64,000 nt of DNA from Rivularia sp034931125 (GTDB lineage: Bacteria > Cyanobacteriota > Cyanobacteriia > Cyanobacteriales > Nostocaceae). The notes beneath the pieces are model-generated. The model saw nothing but the letters and a program-made list of their open reading frames with translations. It had not been told where the DNA came from and ran no database searches. Position numbers and translations under genes: made by a program. Within the stretch, counting starts at the first letter, position 1; each line of letters opens with the position of its first letter. The stretch spans positions 29,476 to 93,475 of the forward strand of contig NZ_JAYGHM010000030.1 in the NCBI RefSeq assembly GCF_034931125.1. The letters run 5' to 3'. Below are positions 52,150 to 60,912 of this stretch, in pieces.

Positions 52150-52971
52150 CTATTTCTCGACAATCGCAATTATATGAGTTCCCATATCCGAACAACCTTG
52201 TTCTCGACTTGCTTCTAATTCCATTAATAATAAGTCTTGCCATTTTGTAGTATCTTGTCTTATCTCTAAAAGTCTTTCTCCCCAAGCCGCAGATAAACAG
52301 TTTGAAGCTGATATTGTGAGTATCTGTGTCTGATTGATTTCTAAAAATTTCACTAATTCTTGAGCGCGAAATAAATGACAATGATGATTTGCTCCATGAA
52401 AATTTTCTGGACATAAATCACCTGTTTTAATAATATTAGCATTATCTTCTGATGTAACTTTTAAAGTACTGGGTAGAAATTCATGAATACTACCCCATAA
52501 ACTCATAACGCTAAGTAAAGCTTTTCCTTTACATTTAAGAACTCGTAATATTTCTTGTAAAGCTATATCTCTTCTATCAAAAACATAACTTAAAGGACCA
52601 CCATAACAAACTACACTATCAAATTGATGGTTTTCTAGCTGTTTCATGTCACATATATCTAATTGAAACCAATCTTCTATACCTTTAATAAATCCTAATT
52701 CTTCGGCATATTTTTTATTCAAATTTAACTGTTTTTCGGAAATATCGGCAACAATAACTCTTGCACCCAATTCTACCAAAATTTGAGTAAATCTCCCCGC
52801 ACCAGCGCCAATTTCTAAAACATAATCACCACTACGGATATATTCTTTTAAGTAATGAGTGTGAATAAACAGCTTTACTTCTTCTGTTGGTGTTTTAACT
52901 AAACGTTCCCATTCTTTTTCGCTGTAATCATCAAAGTAGTTTGCCACCCATTGAGAACTATATTCATGCAT
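52150..52971 (-). CDS. class I SAM-dependent methyltransferase
   Basis: The 273-residue enzyme has the methyltransferase core: motif I YVLEIGAGAGRFTQILVELG, motif II acid in VIVADIS, motif III QLDICDMKQL, and SVVCYGGPLSYVFDRRDIAL followed by LRVLKCKGKALLSVMSLWG. It is of the methyltransf_11/25 type; the acceptor is unknown. The C-terminal part (ITILTISASNCLSAAWGERL) lacks recognised motifs. It is a single gene, with a 200-base gap to the protease pair. Confidence 0.88.
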   Translation of the reverse strand: MHEYSSQWVANYFDDYSEKEWERLVKTPTEEVKLFIHTHYLKEYIRSGDYVLEIGAGAGRFTQILVELGARVIVADISEKQLNLNKKYAEELGFIKGIEDWFQLDICDMKQLENHQFDSVVCYGGPLSYVFDRRDIALQEILRVLKCKGKALLSVMSLWGSIHEFLPSTLKVTSEDNANIIKTGDLCPENFHGANHHCHLFRAQELVKFLEINQTQILTISASNCLSAAWGERLLEIRQDTTKWQDLLLMELEASREQGCSDMGTHIIAIVEK

Positions 52972-53002
52972 AATTTATTTTCAGGTAAATTTTCTATTTA
53001 CT

Positions 53003-53180
53003 AAGACTTACGTACTGTACAAATTGATGATGGTATGCGTTGACAAAAATAGGTCATTTCAGCTTTTGATAATTCATGGGTATATAGTCATATGTAGGGG
53101 CTTAGCACTGCTAAACCCCTACGATGGATATGGCTTTCCAGGCACCCATATTTTGCATTTTCTGTCAATTCGTAAGTCCT
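53003..53180. mobile_element. MITE-like element with AAGACTTACG / CGTAAGTCCT ends
   Basis: Inverted ends AAGACTTACG (53003-53012) and CGTAAGTCCT (53171-53180) flank 158 bases with no transposase frame. One end base differs from the copy at 20789-21120. It sits between the methyltransferase and hisC. Confidence 0.55.
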
Positions 53181-53255
53181 ATTTACAATGAAATTATGCA
53201 TCAATTTAGGGCATTATTAATAGATGTCAGGTATACAAAATTTACCAATTAAACA

Positions 53256-54332
53256 ATGACTAGCTTCTTCCGTGCTGAAGTTGATGCAATGACTGGCTAT
53301 ATTCCTGGGGAACAGCCAAAATCGGATAGTAAAATCATTAAACTCAACAGTAATGAAAACCCTTATCCTCCTTCACCCAAAGTAAAAGATGTTTTGCAAA
53401 ACTTTGATTGGGAATGGTTACGACGATATCCGGATGCTTCTGCTACCGATTTTCGTAATGCTATTAGTGAAGTTTTAAATGTTCCTACTGACTGGATAAT
53501 TGTTGGTAATGGTAGCGATGAAGTGCTTAATTTAGTGATTCGTGCTTGTACTAATTCGCAAAGTAAAGTGGTTTATCCCATGCCTACCTACATACTTTAC
53601 CGTACCTTGGTAGAAATGCAGCCAGCGCAAAAGGTAGAAATTGATTATCCAGAAGATTATAAATTACCTATAGATGAATTAGTAAAAGTTGATGGTGCGG
53701 TAACATTTATCGCTACCCCCAACAGCCCTTCAGGACATATTGTACCAGTAGAAGATTTACGAGAATTAGCAACAAGATTATCTGGTGTATTAGTAATTGA
53801 TGAAGCTTATGTTGATTTTGCTTCCAGTGATGCGCTATCTGTAGTTAAATTTGATAATGTGATTTCTATTCGTACTTTATCGAAGGGATATTCGCTTGCG
53901 GGGATAAGATTGGGTTTTGGAATTGCTAATCCTAAGTTATTGCAGGGTTTGTATAAAGTTAAAGATAGTTACAACATTGATGCTATAGCTTGTGCGATCG
54001 GTGCTGCTGCAATGCGCGACCAAGATTATAAAAATAGCTGTGCAGAAAAGATTAAAATATCGCGGGTAAAGCTATCGGAAGATTTAAGAAAAATCGGTTT
54101 TAAGGTTTGGGATTCTCAGACGAATTTTTTATTAGTACAACCACCTCAAGGTAATGCTGAGTATTTGTATTTAAGGTTGAAAGAGCAGGGTATTTTGATT
54201 CGATATTTTCAGCAGGAAGGGTTGGAAGATAAGTTACGAATTACTGTTGGTACGGATGAAGAGAATCAAGTGTTAGTTGAGGCTTTGATTGGGTTATACC
54301 CCTCTCCTTACCAAGGAGAGGGGAAGGGGTGA
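53256..54332 (+). CDS. hisC: histidinol-phosphate aminotransferase
   Basis: The 358-residue PLP enzyme shows the HisC order: KLNSNENPYPPSPKV, NGSDEVLNLVIRAC, PTYILYR, FIATPNSPSGH, LVIDEAYVDFAS, the Schiff-base Lys in RTLSKGYSLAGIRLGFG, and LRITVGTDEEN. It converts imidazole-acetol phosphate and glutamate to histidinol phosphate. The last nine residues (PSPYQGEGKG and stop) are encoded by the dispersed repeat at 54299-54336, so the natural C-terminus has probably been replaced after LIGLY. Confidence 0.96.
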   Translation: MTSFFRAEVDAMTGYIPGEQPKSDSKIIKLNSNENPYPPSPKVKDVLQNFDWEWLRRYPDASATDFRNAISEVLNVPTDWIIVGNGSDEVLNLVIRACTNSQSKVVYPMPTYILYRTLVEMQPAQKVEIDYPEDYKLPIDELVKVDGAVTFIATPNSPSGHIVPVEDLRELATRLSGVLVIDEAYVDFASSDALSVVKFDNVISIRTLSKGYSLAGIRLGFGIANPKLLQGLYKVKDSYNIDAIACAIGAAAMRDQDYKNSCAEKIKISRVKLSEDLRKIGFKVWDSQTNFLLVQPPQGNAEYLYLRLKEQGILIRYFQQEGLEDKLRITVGTDEENQVLVEALIGLYPSPYQGEGKG

Positions 54333-54336
54333 GGTT
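54299..54336. repeat. dispersed repeat forming the end of hisC
   Basis: cccctctccttaccaaggag then aggggaaggggtgaggt. Same family as 13130 and 32242. Provides the hisC stop codon TGA. Confidence 0.7.
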
Positions 54337-54391
54337 TTAATTTTGTGACTCATTCAATTGAAAACCGCTATATCTATTAACGCAGCTTGTA

Positions 54392-54460
54392 AGTTGGGTT
54401 AGACACGAAAATAAAATTTAGTTTGTTAGGCTAATTTATAATTATTATGTCGTAACCCAA
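54392..54460. repeat. third copy of the GTTGGGTTA palindrome
   Basis: Ends GTTGGGTTAGACACGA and gtcgtaacccaac; the interior differs from the copies at 23946 and 25767. Confidence 0.6.
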
Positions 54461-54642
54461 CATTATTTTTTTGTGAACAATTGAGATATTTAAAAATACC
54501 CTGGAAAGAATTTATTGGGTTACAGCGCTAACATAATTTCTTGTTAAGTATCATTATTCTTCCTGCGCCGTGAAGCTAACCTACGAACTTTTAGAGAAAG
54601 GTTTGAATAAGTAGCAATACCCTATAAGGGTATCGCTACATT

Positions 54643-54728
54643 TACAAAGCCTGCCTTCGCAGGCTGGAAATCTTTGAGCCTGCGAAGGCAGGCTTCGTTT
54701 GGGTAGCCCCAGGCTTCTAGCCTGCGGG
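54643..54728. repeat. dispersed repeat with paired cctgc(c/g)ttcgcagg hairpins
   Basis: aagcctgccttcgcaggct and gcctgcgaaggcaggctt are mutually inverted, followed by gggtagccccaggcttctag. Its end cctgcggg flows into the 11-bp array, which may have grown from it. Confidence 0.65.
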
Positions 54729-54982
54729 CGGACTGCGGGTGAACTGCGGGCGAACTGCGGGTGAACTGCGGGCGAACTGCGGGCGGACTGCGGGTGAACT
54801 GCGGGCGGACTGCGGGTGAACTGCGGGCGAACTGCGGGCGAACTGCGGGTGAACTGCGGGCGAACTGCGGGCGAACTGCGGGTGAACTGCGGGTGAACTG
54901 CGGGCGGACTGCGGGCGGAACTGCGGGCGAACTGCGGGCGAACTGCGGGCGAACTGCGGGCGGACTGCGGGCGGACTGCGGG
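54722..54982. repeat. tandem array of an 11-bp unit (CTGCGGGYGRA), about 24 copies
   Basis: Twenty-four ctgcggg units follow at 11-base spacing, with one 12-base step near 54919. The variable positions are C/T after ggg and A/G before the next unit. The unit length is not a multiple of three, so stop codons are avoided in several frames and spurious frames appear on both strands. It is far more GC-rich than its surroundings. Confidence 0.92.
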
Positions 54983-55008
54983 CATTTGTTTTACCAATTC
55001 CCCATTCC

Positions 55009-57159
55009 CTATTCCAACTTAATCAACTGATAATTCTGCACTTCACCAATAACGCGATGGGGTTGCGACATCGTTGCAGCTTGTTTTTCGCGTATCCAAG
55101 CGTAGCTGGAAGCGGGAAGTTGAGAAACATTTACTCGTTTCCCACGCTTTGGGGTGTAGAAATTGATCAATACTCCCGTTTTTCCGCCAACATCAACGAA
55201 ATTGATCGGATAGTTTTGCAAAATTTGAGCCACTTGAGGTTGCTGTAAAAATGCTTGGAAGTCAGGGTTATAGTTGCTTAAAAAACCAAGACTACCAGTT
55301 ACCGCTATACTCAACCAAGCGGAAAGCAACCAAGTCGCTATCCAATAACGTGCTGCAATCAATTTACCAAATCGATAACGAGCAATCCAAACTAAAGGTA
55401 AACTTAACCAACTCAAGCCTAATACTAAACCAATCGTGGCATAATTGCGGATTTCACCATCGCGATCGCTAACTATAAAAACTACGATACTTCCCAATAA
55501 AAGCAGCATACCCAATGCACCAAAGGTATAGTTTATCGTTTGCAAAATACGAGATGATGATAAACGCAGTGCAGAGAATAAAGGTATATTTTGCTTTTTT
55601 AATTGTTCTAATTGTTCTATTTCTTTATGCCAAATCTTCCCCAACCAATTCAATCCTACCGCACCCAGTAAAGCAATAAAGGGATATAAACAAAGGCTAT
55701 AGTGAGATAATCTTGTTGAAAAAATACTCAGTTCTATAAATAAAATCAGCGGGAAAACTATTAATATTGAAAAACAGCTAAAATATCTCAATTCATCTTT
55801 TTTTGTAGTGCGAGCATCTTGCTCGCTATTTTTNNNNNNNNNNNNNNNNNNNNNNNNNNNNNNNNNNNNNNNNNNNNNNNNNNNNNNNNNNNNNNNNNNN
55901 NNNNNNNNNNNNNNNNNNNNNNNNNNNNNNNNNNNNNNNNNNNNNNNNNNNNNNNNNNNNNNNNNNNNNNNNNNNNNNNNNNNNNNNNNNNNNNNNNNNN
56001 NNNNNNNNNNNNNNNNNNNNNNNNNNNNNNNNNNNNNNNNNNNNNNNNNNNNNNNNNNNNNNNNNNNNNNNNNNNNNNNNNNNNNNNNNNNNNNNNNNNN
56101 NNNNNNNNNNNNNNNNNNNNNNNNNNNNNNNNNNNNNNNNNNNNNNNNNNNNNNNNNNNNNNNNNNNNNNNNNNNNNNNNNNCCATTACTATACTGTTTG
56201 CAATTTCCATTACCATATTGCTCGCTTTGATAACTAGAAGTAATAGCCTCTTGTTTTCGTTTAAAATTATATTTAGATAAAAAATCACGAATTAATAAAC
56301 CCGCACCTAACAACCCGTGCAACGACCAAGGAAAAGCTAAAATAGGAATATTCCAAAAATAATAAGCCCAGTTATTATTAACACGTTCGCTTGAACCTTG
56401 TTGGACAACAAAATTTATTAACTGTGCAAAACTATCGCTACCAAAGCGTAAAGAACTAAGTTTCAACCAAATTATAGTCGGTACTAAACCTAATAAAAGT
56501 CCCAGATACAGCATGGGATTTGCTAAATGATGATGACGACGATGCAGTAATATCAAATAAGGTAACAAAGCTATTATCGGTAGAAAAATCATAAAGCTTC
56601 TTAATAGGAAGCCTAGAGAAAAACTACAGCCAGCAATCAAACCCCAAAGATAACGATATTTAAAATTTACTTCGGCTTTTAATAAAGATAAAATTCCTAA
56701 AAGTACCAAGAAAACCAACGGTACATCTGGAGTTCCTAAACGCGAATATTGTAACCAAAGAAACTCTACACTTAAAATAGCAGCGGCAAGCCAAGCCACT
56801 TTTTGATTTAATAATATTTTGCCAATTTCATATGTAATAAATACGCTCAAAACACCCAAAACCATATTTGGTAAACGAACGCTAATTTCATTAACCCCAA
56901 ATAAGCTGTAAGAAACCGCAACTAACCAATAGAAACCAGGTGTTTTGTGATGGGGACTTTCCCAAGGATTGATCCAGTCTCCCGAATCATACATTAATCG
57001 CGATCGCCAAGCGTAAAGCCCCTCATCATGAGCCATCAGGCTGTTATTTCCTATACCCAGTAACAAGAGCGGAACTATCCAAACCAATAAACTTAAATAA
57101 GGACAACTTGTCCGAGTGAGATTTAGTTTGATCGGAAAAAACTTGAGTTTGGATGCCAT
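55009..57159 (-). CDS. glycosyltransferase family 39 (ArnT/PMT-like), interrupted by gap
   Basis: The product has an N-terminal signature NSLMAHDEGLYAWRSRLMYD and HHKTPGFYWL, with the DE pair used by polyisoprenyl-phosphate sugar transferases, about ten hydrophobic segments, and a C-terminal soluble domain. It should transfer a sugar from a lipid carrier to a protein or lipid outside the membrane. A 349-base N run (55834-56182) lies in a polar loop; before it the unusual sequence SSYQSEQYGNGNCKQYSN, and after it a copy of a dispersed repeat, suggest repeat insertion. Both flanks stay in one frame as written, but true gap length is unknown, so intactness is not proven. Confidence 0.82.
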   Translation of the reverse strand: MASKLKFFPIKLNLTRTSCPYLSLLVWIVPLLLLGIGNNSLMAHDEGLYAWRSRLMYDSGDWINPWESPHHKTPGFYWLVAVSYSLFGVNEISVRLPNMVLGVLSVFITYEIGKILLNQKVAWLAAAILSVEFLWLQYSRLGTPDVPLVFLVLLGILSLLKAEVNFKYRYLWGLIAGCSFSLGFLLRSFMIFLPIIALLPYLILLHRRHHHLANPMLYLGLLLGLVPTIIWLKLSSLRFGSDSFAQLINFVVQQGSSERVNNNWAYYFWNIPILAFPWSLHGLLGAGLLIRDFLSKYNFKRKQEAITSSYQSEQYGNGNCKQYSNXXXXXXXXXXXXXXXXXXXXXXXXXXXXXXXXXXXXXXXXXXXXXXXXXXXXXXXXXXXXXXXXXXXXXXXXXXXXXXXXXXXXXXXXXXXXXXXXXXXXXXXXXXXXXXXXXXXXXKNSEQDARTTKKDELRYFSCFSILIVFPLILFIELSIFSTRLSHYSLCLYPFIALLGAVGLNWLGKIWHKEIEQLEQLKKQNIPLFSALRLSSSRILQTINYTFGALGMLLLLGSIVVFIVSDRDGEIRNYATIGLVLGLSWLSLPLVWIARYRFGKLIAARYWIATWLLSAWLSIAVTGSLGFLSNYNPDFQAFLQQPQVAQILQNYPINFVDVGGKTGVLINFYTPKRGKRVNVSQLPASSYAWIREKQAATMSQPHRVIGEVQNYQLIKLE

Positions 57160-57253
57160 TTGATTAATAAAAATTGCAGATAGCCGATTTAACGAAATTA
57201 ATTGTTGAGTCTCTTTTTAAAATATGTAAAGTGCTACACCAGGGAATTTTATA

Positions 57254-57895
57254 ATGCTTCGACCAAATCAACGCTTGAAGTTAGATGACACCGACGATCA
57301 GTTATTTTACGGGCTTCCTCGTTTTGTTACCCATGTAGACGAGGGATTTATTGAGCAACTTACGGATTTGTACCGTCAACGTCTCCAACCGAATACGCGG
57401 ATTTTTGACATGATGAGCAGTTGGGTGTCTCATTTACCCGAAGAAATGCAGTTTAGTCACGTTGAAGGACACGGACTGAATGCTGAAGAATTAGCACGTA
57501 ATCCGCAATTTGACAATTATTTTATCCAAAATCTTAACGAAAATCCCAAATTACCGTTAAAAGACCAAGAGTTTGATGCCGTTCTCAATTGTGTTTCCGT
57601 ACAATATTTGCAGTATCCGGAAGCAATATTTACTGAAATTCACCGCATTCTCAAACCCGGTGGTGTAGCTATTTTCAGCTTTTCTAACAGAATGTTTTTC
57701 CAAAAAGCAATTCAAGCATGGCGCGATAGTAGTGAAACGGGTAGAGTCGAATTAGTTAAAAGCTATTTTCAATCGGTTCCCGGATTTACTCCTCCAGAGG
57801 TAATCATAAATCAAACATCCGCACCAAATTTCCTCCAGTGGTTAGGTGCGGGAAGTGGCGACCCGTTTTATGCTGTTATAGCTCATCGAAATTAA
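57254..57895 (+). CDS. class I SAM-dependent methyltransferase-like protein
   Basis: The 213-residue protein has RIFDMMSSWVSHLPEEMQFS in place of the glycine-rich motif I, so the cofactor loop is degenerate. Later motifs are typical: FDAVLNCVSVQYLQYPEAIF and HRILKPGGVAIFSFSNRMFF. The group is related to ubiquinone/menaquinone-type methyltransferases. Whether it still binds SAM is uncertain. It is divergent from the glycosyltransferase gene (94 bases between starts). Confidence 0.82.
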   Translation: MLRPNQRLKLDDTDDQLFYGLPRFVTHVDEGFIEQLTDLYRQRLQPNTRIFDMMSSWVSHLPEEMQFSHVEGHGLNAEELARNPQFDNYFIQNLNENPKLPLKDQEFDAVLNCVSVQYLQYPEAIFTEIHRILKPGGVAIFSFSNRMFFQKAIQAWRDSSETGRVELVKSYFQSVPGFTPPEVIINQTSAPNFLQWLGAGSGDPFYAVIAHRN

Positions 57896-58286
57896 CAGTT
57901 AAAAAAAGGTTAATTGGATTTTAGATTTTGGATTACCCTGCGGTAAGACGCTTCCGCGTCAATGGATTTTGGATTGACTACGGTGAAATCAGCTACAATC
58001 TCTGGATAAATCAAGCTTCGAGAGATAAAACCATGACTCTCACGGTATTTTTTCCATAGCTAAACATAGAAAGTTATATTTTTGGCATCCGATTTTTAAT
58101 CTAAAATCTAAAATCTAAAATTGTTTAGTTAAGAAGTTTAACTGTTGATTAACGTACTCAAATGCGATCAAAAAGTAATTTTTTTTATTGACATATGAAG
58201 TATAAAGGATGAGTCATAAAGTATAAATTGTTAATCCTTTATACTTTATTTAGTCAAACATAAATTAGGAGCCAATGGAGTCAAAG
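57896..58286. other. intergenic region with repeats and an inverted repeat before the lipoprotein gene
   Basis: Holds gattttagattttgg units (57918-57935, 58095-58122) and a perfect 13-bp inverted repeat, AAGTATAAAGGAT (58198-58210) with ATCCTTTATACTT (58234-58246), 41 bases before the lipoprotein start. TTGACA occurs at 58188. The inverted repeat may be an operator or an mRNA stem. Confidence 0.5.
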
Positions 58287-58802
58287 ATGAATTTTCCCCG
58301 TGCGCGTAGGATATTAGCTGCCTTACTTCTTTCGATAATATTACTGACAACAGCCTGCGCTCAAAAAGCACCAGGACGTTTCGACCAAGTACAGCAAGAA
58401 AGCAGCCAGCAGAAGAAAGGACAAGCGATCGCTAAAGATGCCACTCAAGGTAGCGAATTTAATAAATTCTTCCCGTCTGCATCCGGTGGTTATGAGCGGG
58501 TTTTCACTCAAGAGAAAAAAGGTTTTGCTGAAGCGAAGCTGAAACAAGACGGTAAAGATGTTGCGGTAATGGCGATTTCCGATACCACCAGCTTACCTTC
58601 GGCAGCAGCAAAATTTACCAATAGCACCAAAAAAATCTCTGGTTATCCAGCAGTGGAAGTTGGTAGCACCCAAACAGCGATTTTAGTAGACAATCGCTAT
58701 CAAGTAAAAGTCTTGTCCCGCAGTCCTTCATTTACAGCCACCGATAGAGAAGCTTGGCTCCAGAAATTTAACCTTAACGGTTTATCAAGATTAAAAGCTT
58801 AA
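58287..58802 (+). CDS. lipoprotein of unknown function
   Basis: From ATG 58287 (GGAG six bases ahead) the product has 171 residues: a signal peptide with lipobox (LLSIILLTTACAQ) and a mature domain with GSEFNKFFPSASGGYERVFT, VAVMAISDTTSLPSAAAKF and a C-terminal TATDREAWLQKFNLNGLSRL. I do not recognise a family with certainty; the style is that of a conserved cyanobacterial lipoprotein. The upstream ATG at 58275 has its Shine-Dalgarno too close. It precedes a conserved hypothetical gene by 125 bases. Confidence 0.78.
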   Translation: MNFPRARRILAALLLSIILLTTACAQKAPGRFDQVQQESSQQKKGQAIAKDATQGSEFNKFFPSASGGYERVFTQEKKGFAEAKLKQDGKDVAVMAISDTTSLPSAAAKFTNSTKKISGYPAVEVGSTQTAILVDNRYQVKVLSRSPSFTATDREAWLQKFNLNGLSRLKA

Positions 58803-58927
58803 TTGTTATTAATAGTTAGTTGTTAGTTGTTAGTTAATAGTTGTTGTAATAACTCCTAATTCCTAACTCCTAACTTCTAACTCTCAACCCATCTTCCCAG
58901 CAATAAATAATCAAGGACTCTACTATC

Positions 58928-59818
58928 ATGAGCAAACCGATTTTTGAATTGGTTGATGAATTGCCAACTAGCGGTTTAACCGTTTCAGCGCTAAATGCGC
59001 TTGATTCCATAACCCCAGGTCATTGGAAAAATACAGTTGGTTTTGTCAATACAATTAAAGAAGTAACAGCCGAAACCGACGAAAGCCTCATACAAGCGAT
59101 CGGGGAACGCGCAATTTATCTTTACAATGACCGCTCTCAAGGTTATCAAAAAGGTTTATGGTTGTACCAAACCGTTGACAGTACCGATAAGGCTTTGGGT
59201 GCAGCAGCTTTAGCAAATAAAGTTAGTGGAAAAATTCCTTTAGTTGGAGGTTTAATCAACAGATTTACCCCCAAAGCGGATAAAGCGCAAACTATTGATT
59301 TATCTTTGAAATTAATTGCCGAGTTACTAGCTTTTTGCAGTATCAACGGTATTCCTGGAGATAGCATTGGCGATTTTGTCGCTTCCTTGGGTGAATACAG
59401 CGGTGAATCCTATATCCGAATGTTAGGACTAGTCTGCTTTGATGGTTTGATTCCTCTAGGTCCCGATTTTATTCAACAAGCCCAATCTGCACTCAATAGA
59501 ATGAGTCCTAAAGAATTGGAAGACAACTCCACATTCAAGCAGATGAATGATGAAATTCCCGGTAGCAATTCTGAAGGTAAACTTAACTTTATCGGCTCCA
59601 GTTTTGATTCAGTCAAAGGTTGGATGAGCAACACCGTATCGAAGAATGATTTAACTCCGCAGAAAGTTGCAGGTAAGTTGAGTAGTTTTGTGGATTTTGC
59701 CGACGATAAGTTAGATTATCTCGCCGCTTTCCTCGATGTCAGCACCAACTATTTCGAGCATACAGGTACGCAAACCCTAGCTAGAAGGTTAGTTGAGCGG
59801 GCTGTAGCCGAAATTTAG
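58928..59818 (+). CDS. conserved hypothetical protein
   Basis: The 296-residue, soluble, mostly helical protein (MSKPIFELVDELPTSGLTVS ... YFEHTGTQTLARRLVERAVA) has no motif I know. Gly-rich stretches (KIPLVGGLINRF, GIPGDSIGDFVASLGEYSGE) suggest loops between helices. It may be specific to cyanobacteria. Upstream lies the lipoprotein gene on the same strand. Function unknown. Confidence 0.7.
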   Translation: MSKPIFELVDELPTSGLTVSALNALDSITPGHWKNTVGFVNTIKEVTAETDESLIQAIGERAIYLYNDRSQGYQKGLWLYQTVDSTDKALGAAALANKVSGKIPLVGGLINRFTPKADKAQTIDLSLKLIAELLAFCSINGIPGDSIGDFVASLGEYSGESYIRMLGLVCFDGLIPLGPDFIQQAQSALNRMSPKELEDNSTFKQMNDEIPGSNSEGKLNFIGSSFDSVKGWMSNTVSKNDLTPQKVAGKLSSFVDFADDKLDYLAAFLDVSTNYFEHTGTQTLARRLVERAVAEI

Positions 59819-59939
59819 ATTTTAGGATTTTCCAGGTAATTGGTAATAGTTCTTGTTACCGATTACCTGCGATTAAAGCTTCTAACTTGTTAGCCTCTTG
59901 GCTGGGAACACCCATGAGGAAGGCTCTTTATTCCATTCA

Positions 59940-59990
59940 TTACGAAGGCAGAGCCTTGTGTAATGCATTACAAGGCAGAGCCTTGTAACG
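59940..59990. repeat. duplicated aaggcagagccttg hairpin unit
   Basis: Two copies of aaggcagagccttgt, separated by gtaatgcattac, in the gap between convergent genes. Confidence 0.6.
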
Positions 59991-60020
59991 AGAATAATGA
60001 TGATATCCAATTAATTATCT

Positions 60021-60779
60021 CTAATTCGGTAGCTTCAAATTCGCCGCAACTGCATTTAAATACGGTTCAAATACTGACAAATTCTCCAGCTTTTCAAAGT
60101 TACCAGTTTTTAGATCGGGGTTGAAAGCAGTGTTAATTAAATACAGCGCTTTACCATCAAAAGCGACATAACCCGTATGCTGCTCGTATACTCCACCCTT
60201 TTGTTTGAGTCCAGCAAAACCGTAACGCACTCCTTCAAGCTTCCCAACCCATACTTTCTGTAGTGGATAAGGAGAAAATAATACACCATCCTTAGTCTTA
60301 GCTGCTTTTAAGTTATCGTCATAAACATAATTACCGCTTTTCGCTAACGCTATGTAGTTATTTGTAACCCAAGAATTAAGTGCTGTAGCTATTTGTATAG
60401 AATATTTAGGACTTTGATCATTGACGTTGGAATTAGGAGGAATACCAGCATTAAGCAACATCTCTTGAAAATTAGGCTGGCTTTCTAAAGGAAAAATTTG
60501 CATTTGCACCGTACCTACAGGTTTCCCATTCGCAGAGACACACAGTAAATTATTCTCTTGTTCGCAGGGATTAATTTTCCAACCAGGTGGAAGCGGAGTC
60601 TCTGCAATTAAATTTTGCCAAACATTAGTTTGATCTGATTTTGCACCAACCAAACTTGTAATTGGTGTTTTCACCGAACTTGCTTCTGATTCTTTATCCG
60701 CAGAAAAATAAGAAATACCAGTTGCAACACCTACAGGAATCAGTATCAAACCTAGCAATACGTGATAAAGTCGTACCAT
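60021..60779 (-). CDS. membrane-anchored hypothetical protein
   Basis: The 252-residue protein begins with one hydrophobic anchor (VLLGLILIPVGVATGISYFS) followed by a polar spacer and a soluble domain with WKINPCEQENNLLCVSANGK, where two Cys may pair. The second half (VWVGKLEGVRYGFAGLKQKG, GYVAFDGKALYLINTAFNPD) looks strand-rich. It probably faces the periplasm. No known family. It is 133 bases downstream of the NACHT gene, same strand, with ctcctaa repeats between. Confidence 0.7.
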   Translation of the reverse strand: MVRLYHVLLGLILIPVGVATGISYFSADKESEASSVKTPITSLVGAKSDQTNVWQNLIAETPLPPGWKINPCEQENNLLCVSANGKPVGTVQMQIFPLESQPNFQEMLLNAGIPPNSNVNDQSPKYSIQIATALNSWVTNNYIALAKSGNYVYDDNLKAAKTKDGVLFSPYPLQKVWVGKLEGVRYGFAGLKQKGGVYEQHTGYVAFDGKALYLINTAFNPDLKTGNFEKLENLSVFEPYLNAVAANLKLPN

Positions 60780-60839
60780 TTTACTTAAAAATCAAAATAT
60801 AACGTAAAAAATAGGTTAAAGGTCAAAGGTTAAAGGTTA

Positions 60840-60901
60840 AATAACTCCTAACTCCTAACTCCTAACTCCTAACTCCTAACTCCTCATTCCTAACTCCTCT
60901 G
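60840..60901. repeat. tandem ctcctaa repeats
   Basis: About six copies of taactcc/ctcctaa units. Similar arrays at 34120-34163, 45116-45145, 58850-58890 and 63868-64000. Confidence 0.8.
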
Positions 60902-60912
60902 CTCTTCATCCT

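Noticed and set aside
54581..55030. Two frames (138 and 89 residues, opposite strands) over the 11-bp array
   Set aside because: They exist because an 11-base unit without stops stays open in all frames; no start context or family.
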